This document shows positions 5,657 through 7,857 of a stretch of 7,857 bases of DNA, in pieces. The DNA is taken from assembly GCA_020050895.1 (NCBI GenBank), contig JAGVJW010000018.1:1-7857 (forward strand), written 5' to 3'. The position numbers and the translations under genes were made by a program. Under the pieces are notes generated by a model that searched no databases, was not told the DNA's origin, and saw only the letters and a list, made by a program, of their open reading frames with translations. Numbering within the stretch: position 1 is the first letter of the stretch; each line of letters starts with the position of its first letter. This stretch comes from a bacterium. GTDB taxonomy: Bacteria > Bacteroidota > Ignavibacteria > Kapaibacteriales > Kapaibacteriaceae.

Positions 5657-5747
5657 ACATGCCTCCATGTTTCACGTGATGTGGTTAATTTCATCACTAA
5701 GCAATCAACATCCAACTGTCCAATCAACTCTGACTTTTTACACCCGG

Positions 5748-6191
5748 TTAGGGACTACACCACCCGTAGTCGGGCTCAGACTTAAGCTCACCCCCAACAA
5801 CGGTGAAACATGAGTTTGGCGCGATAAAATATTCTTTCATGTATATCTTGGAACCGATTGATGGTGGAGGACATTCTTCCGTATACATGACTCGAATGTA
5901 GAGATTCCGGCAGCATTCGATTTCATACCTGTCGTAATGGCTGATCCACTCCGGTTCCGTGTCCTGTCTAAAGAATGAGTGAAGCAGCACGGGTCCGTAC
6001 GAACTGTACACCTCTACCTCAAAATAGCTGAATTGATACTTGTTGGTAGGATGCATTACAATGAGTGAACAAGTTGTACACGTACAGTTTTTTGGTGGCG
6101 GGGGTGGTGGCGAATCGCAAGAAACAAGAGACAGGATACAACATCCAAAGATGGTGATGACACACAACTTCAGCAGCTCCATAATAACCAT
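5748..6191 (-). CDS. Cys-rich predicted lipoprotein of unknown function
   Basis: From ATG 6191 the product has 147 residues. A type II signal peptide is clear: a hydrophobic run LLKLCVITIFGCCILSLVSC with lipobox L-V-S-C25, so it should be anchored in a membrane facing the periplasm or exterior. A six-proline run (28-33) and a Cys cluster C36-x-C38-xx-C41 follow, then a beta-looking domain with C93, C94, C107, C128 and C145. Eight Cys after the lipobox could form disulfides or bind metal. I do not recognise the family. The open frame extends upstream to 6275, but that part overlaps the preceding gene and would put residues in front of the signal peptide. The start lies 16 bases after the stop of the neighbouring lipoprotein gene, suggesting one operon. 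Its stop (5748-5750) lies about five bases from the inferred IS3 end, so the natural C-terminus may have been altered. Confidence 0.7.
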   Translation of the reverse strand: MVIMELLKLCVITIFGCCILSLVSCDSPPPPPPKNCTCTTCSLIVMHPTNKYQFSYFEVEVYSSYGPVLLHSFFRQDTEPEWISHYDRYEIECCRNLYIRVMYTEECPPPSIGSKIYMKEYFIAPNSCFTVVGGELKSEPDYGWCSP

Positions 6192-6207
6192 TCTCGTAGT
6201 TGGGTAA

Positions 6208-6978
6208 CTAAGGCTTGAATCGTAAAAGAACCGTCGAAGCTGTAGCAGCCACCGCAAGGCAGGTTTTGCTTTCAACTATTTTCACATCAGTTTTGGCGGC
6301 AAGAATCTGGATCATAGTGAACCCGCTACCGGAGAGACCGGAGAGATTCGAAGGGGAGAGAGTGATGGATCCCGTGTTATCGTACATGTCCATGTACATC
6401 CATGGTGTGTCCGACGCTGCAGAATCCTCGCGGTTGGATATGCCCAGTTCATACATCACACGAACGAGTACGGAATCCGTACCTGGAGATGTGTGCGTTA
6501 TGGTGATTCCTGTCGATACATCGACTGTATCCACACCAGTATCAGGCGAGGTGATCGTGAAACGCGAGGGTGGCGTTACCGAATGTGTATAGGTGGGCAC
6601 AGACGCGTTTCCCGTCACGCTCCAGGTATGATAGCCAGTACCGAACGTCAGCGGATAACTTCCTGCTTGGTACCCAAGCGCAGTTTCCAGTGAGTTCCCG
6701 TTGACTGTAACGGAATTGGCACGCACCGGAGTGCCACTGTTATAAAAGTACATCCATTGCTGGTTGTCGTCAGCCGTCGCCCCACCATATGCATTCGTGC
6801 GGCTGGAGTACGTAACCAGATAGGCATCCGCAGGTGGAAGCGAAAACAGGGATCCCCACACGTTACCACCTTGCACTGGCGGCGAAATGGGGTTCATATC
6901 GGGATTGCTACATCCGTAGCCAACTACTGCCACACAGAGTACGATCAGTACAACCGAACGTGATCCGCTTATCATCAT
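6208..6978 (-). CDS. Predicted secreted lipoprotein, beta-rich, function unknown
   Basis: A 256-residue protein (or 255 from the second ATG at 6975, which is better spaced from the AGGAGA at 6987-6982). The N-terminus is a signal peptide (SRSVVLIVLCVAVVGYGC) with Cys23 as probable lipidation site; the Tyr at -2 makes the lipobox imperfect. The mature part is rich in Ser, Thr, Gly and Tyr and mostly beta in appearance. A segment around 135-170 (FTITSPDTGVDTVDVSTGITITHTSPGTDSVLVRV) resembles Ig/fibronectin-like modules of FCB-group surface proteins. No catalytic motif is visible. It leads a probable two-gene unit with the Cys-rich lipoprotein. Being flanked by IS remnants on both sides, it belongs to the variable part of the region. 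Coding status is strong, function unknown. Confidence 0.82.
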   Translation of the reverse strand: MMISGSRSVVLIVLCVAVVGYGCSNPDMNPISPPVQGGNVWGSLFSLPPADAYLVTYSSRTNAYGGATADDNQQWMYFYNSGTPVRANSVTVNGNSLETALGYQAGSYPLTFGTGYHTWSVTGNASVPTYTHSVTPPSRFTITSPDTGVDTVDVSTGITITHTSPGTDSVLVRVMYELGISNREDSAASDTPWMYMDMYDNTGSITLSPSNLSGLSGSGFTMIQILAAKTDVKIVESKTCLAVAATASTVLLRFKP

Positions 6979-6981
6979 GAA

Positions 6982-6987
6982 TCTCCT
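6982..6987 (-). promoter_or_regulatory. Ribosome binding site of the lipoprotein operon
   Basis: AGGAGA on the - strand lies 3 bases before ATG 6978 and 6 bases before ATG 6975. The spacing favours the second ATG as the true start. Confidence 0.65.
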
Positions 6988-7032
6988 AAACAGTCATTAA
7001 GGTCAAGGTAGAATAGTACGGGCACTTCCCAA

Positions 7033-7050
7033 AACCACCCCTTGGTGGTT
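7033..7050. promoter_or_regulatory. Perfect hairpin in the lipoprotein leader region
   Basis: AACCACC (7033-7039) and GGTGGTT (7044-7050) form a perfect 7-bp stem around CCTT. Read toward the lipoprotein genes (- strand) it is followed by TTGGG, without a real T tract. It is therefore more like an operator or leader stem than a strong terminator. It lies about 55 bases upstream of the lipoprotein start. Confidence 0.45.
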
Positions 7051-7092
7051 GATGTCGAGAACTCAGCCTTGTAGCTGAAGTGATGTGACTCC

Positions 7093-7109
7093 ATATTACA
7101 CAATAATAT
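7093..7109. promoter_or_regulatory. AT-rich palindrome upstream of the lipoprotein operon
   Basis: ATATTA (7093-7098) and TAATAT (7104-7109) are perfect inverted arms around ACAAC... spacing of five bases (CACAA). It is operator-like in size and lies about 115 bases upstream of the lipoprotein start. It could bind a dimeric regulator or be part of an AT-rich promoter. No promoter boxes could be assigned with confidence. Confidence 0.3.
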
Positions 7110-7154
7110 CCGCCCGAGCAAGTGCATCTGTTTTCACGTAAGGGCTGCATCCAG

Positions 7155-7178
7155 GTTTGCCTCAGCAAACATCTGAGG
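7155..7178 (+). promoter_or_regulatory. Two mutually exclusive hairpins at the IS66 tnpA ribosome site
   Basis: Hairpin A pairs GTTTGC (7155-7160) with GCAAAC (7165-7170) around CTCA. Hairpin B pairs CCTCAG (7160-7165) with CTGAGG (7173-7178) around a 7-base loop. They share bases 7160 and 7165 and the loop of A, so both cannot form at once. B would cover most of the GAGGAG ribosome site (7175-7180) of tnpA at ATG 7184. The geometry is what a translational switch would need; the function is inference. Confidence 0.4.
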
Positions 7179-7183
7179 AGACC

Positions 7184-7435
7184 ATGAGCAAAGAAGAAGA
7201 GATGTACGGCCACGTGCTGCGGTGGCGTCAGAGCGGATTGAGCAAGGGTGCCTATGCAGAGCGCCTAGGCATTAGCTACCAGACGCTTCACTATTGGATC
7301 CGCAAGTGCGAGGAGTCGGAGTAGCCAACATCGGCTGGGTTTGTGCCGGTGACGGTGGTTAATGATGAGGTAGACGAGGCTCCGGTCCGGTTGGTGATCA
7401 ACTTGGCATCGGAGATCCGCATCGAGGTGCGGTGA
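7184..7435 (+). pseudogene. tnpA: IS66-family accessory protein TnpA, interrupted by an in-frame stop
   Basis: The ATG at 7184 is preceded by GAGGAG. The first 46 residues show the HTH of IS66 TnpA (EEEMYGHVLRWRQSGLSKGAY, then AERLGISYQTLHYWIRK). A TAG at 7322-7324 interrupts the frame, and the same frame resumes directly with PTSAGFVPVTVV and continues to the TGA at 7433-7435 (VRLVINLASEIRIEVR). The FVPV segment and the closing beta part are typical of TnpA after its linker. A single base change such as CAG or GAG to TAG would explain the interruption. The stop overlaps the tnpB ATG (TGATG), the normal coupling in IS66. Confidence 0.8.
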
Positions 7436-7678
7436 TGCTGGGTCTGTCACAGAAGCTGCGGTACTGGCTCTACCGTGAACCGACGGACATGCGGAAAGGC
7501 TTCGACGGATTGAGGCGGCTTGAGCAGCTCACGTGTCGGCGTCGATCCACTATGCGGCGATGTGTTCATCTTCGTCAGCCGGGCGCGGACACACGTGAAG
7601 ATGCTCTACTGGGATGGCGACGGTAATGTGCTGTACTACAAGCGACTGGTGGACCGTCCGCACAAGCTGACCACTTGA
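7435..7678 (+). pseudogene. tnpB: IS66-family TnpB (Orf2), frameshifted and truncated
   Basis: The beginning MLGLSQKLRYWLYREPTDMR-KGFDGL is the hallmark of IS66 Orf2/TnpB. After Leu26 (7510-7512) one extra base near 7513 shifts the frame. In the next frame the protein resumes as GGLSSSRVGVDPLCGDVF (from 7514), then IFVSRARTHVKMLYWDGDG and NVLYYKRL, all canonical TnpB, up to a TGA at 7676-7678. The last residues (VDRPHKLTT) do not match the family ending and come from the IS21-like end sequence, so the gene is also truncated at about 7650-7667. TnpB is an accessory protein needed for IS66 transposition; this copy cannot make it. Confidence 0.82.
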
Positions 7679-7827
7679 TTCCGCGTTGGGTTGACCACTG
7701 GCAGTCAAAAGTATTGAGGCGACCTGCGCTGTAGCAACCTCTTGGGTCATCCACCAATAGCTTCGTTTCTGTGGATTGTGATCGCGAGTCCGTCAGGTGG
7801 TCAATTTCGCGCGAATGAAGGTGGTCA
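7668..7827. repeat. IS21-like inverted ends with 24-bp-spaced TGACCAC repeats
   Basis: TGACCAC occurs at 7668-7674 and 7692-7698, and its complement GTGGTCA at 7797-7803 and 7821-7827. Each pair has a period of exactly 24 bp, and the two pairs face each other as an inverted repeat with further matches between the motifs (ATTC, GCG). Terminal multi-copy repeats of this TGGTCA kind are characteristic of IS21-family ends. The 98 bases between the inner motifs are far too short for istA/istB. This is therefore a MITE-like derivative, an internally deleted IS21 element, or two neighbouring IS21 ends. No coding was seen from 7679 to the window end. Confidence 0.65.
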
Positions 7828-7857
7828 AAATCAGCGGAATCTCCACAAGAAACCGGA

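Larger units (their letters stand above)
4677..5742 (-). mobile_element. IS3-family element truncated at its 3' end
   Basis: On the - strand, orfA (5656-5291) and a 3'-truncated orfB (5294 to about 4677) are recognisable. The upstream terminus is probably at 5742, because read on the - strand it starts TGTAAAAAGTCAGAG and IS3 ends begin with TG. The downstream terminus and about 100 codons of orfB are missing, replaced by the other IS3 fragment in the opposite direction. The two halves appear to have come together by a deletion or recombination between convergent elements. Confidence 0.75.
7138..7667 (+). mobile_element. Decayed IS66-family element, left part
   Basis: The likely left terminus is GTAAGGG at 7138; IS66-family ends start GTAAGCG or similar. 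It is followed by tnpA and tnpB in the standard order and overlapping arrangement. tnpA carries an in-frame stop, tnpB a one-base shift, and tnpB is cut off near 7650-7667, where IS21-like end repeats begin. The main transposase tnpC is not present, so the copy is dead. The other end is not in the window. Confidence 0.75.

Noticed and set aside
6192..6275. Longer start for the Cys-rich lipoprotein at 6275
   Set aside because: It overlaps the upstream gene and would place 28 residues before a clear signal peptide; ATG 6191 fits better.
7033..7050. Rho-independent terminator
   Set aside because: The stem is perfect but neither strand has a proper T tract after it, and it lies upstream of the lipoprotein genes.
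3948..7857. attR copy of the tRNA-Arg 3' end within the window
   Set aside because: Reading for the T arm and acceptor sequence (TTCGAGT, CGAGGCC) found no second copy, so no right boundary can be set.

Overview
The window looks like a chromosome of the Bacteroidota/Chlorobiota (FCB) group, with a conserved housekeeping stretch on the left and an accessory, IS-scarred region to its right. The lineage is inferred from three things: a YbeY whose third metal ligand is Asp rather than His, a tyrosine recombinase of the Bacteroidota type, and lipoproteins with the Ser/Thr/Gly-rich style common in Ignavibacteria/Kapabacteria-like genomes. No species can be named from sequence reading alone.

Left block (1-1456, all + strand): the 3' end of an unrecognised gene, a strong intrinsic terminator, ybeY (rRNA maturation endoribonuclease), a DUF494/Smg-like gene and a complete tRNA-Arg(CCT).

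Integration module (1383 to about 4250): the tRNA is followed immediately by three tandem 10-bp repeats and a set of GTCAGTA-type repeats. Next comes a complete tyrosine recombinase (catalytic R-K-H-R-H-Y all visible), overlapping by ATGA a 344-aa protein that ends in an excisionase-like helix-turn-helix. Short direct repeats lie downstream of this gene pair. A tRNA, arm-like repeats, int, a DNA-binding partner and more repeats is the layout of an integrative element's attL end. No second copy of the tRNA 3' end was seen in the window, so attR, if it exists, lies outside.

IS graveyard 1 (4508 to about 5742): the first 180 bp of one IS3-family element (+ strand) is joined head-on to a different IS3-family element (- strand) whose orfB is cut off just after its second catalytic Asp. 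The two joined parts share about 12 bp at the junction.

Cargo (5748-6978, - strand): two adjacent predicted lipoprotein genes of unknown function, probably one transcription unit. The second is short, Cys-rich and has a six-proline run. Their upstream region holds a perfect hairpin and an AT-rich palindrome.

IS graveyard 2 (7138-7857, + strand): an IS66-type left end with decayed tnpA (in-frame TAG) and tnpB (one extra base). It runs into a pair of inverted, 24-bp-periodic TGACCAC repeats resembling IS21-family ends about 160 bp apart. The two mobile graveyards flanking the lipoprotein pair mark it as a turnover zone of a genomic island.
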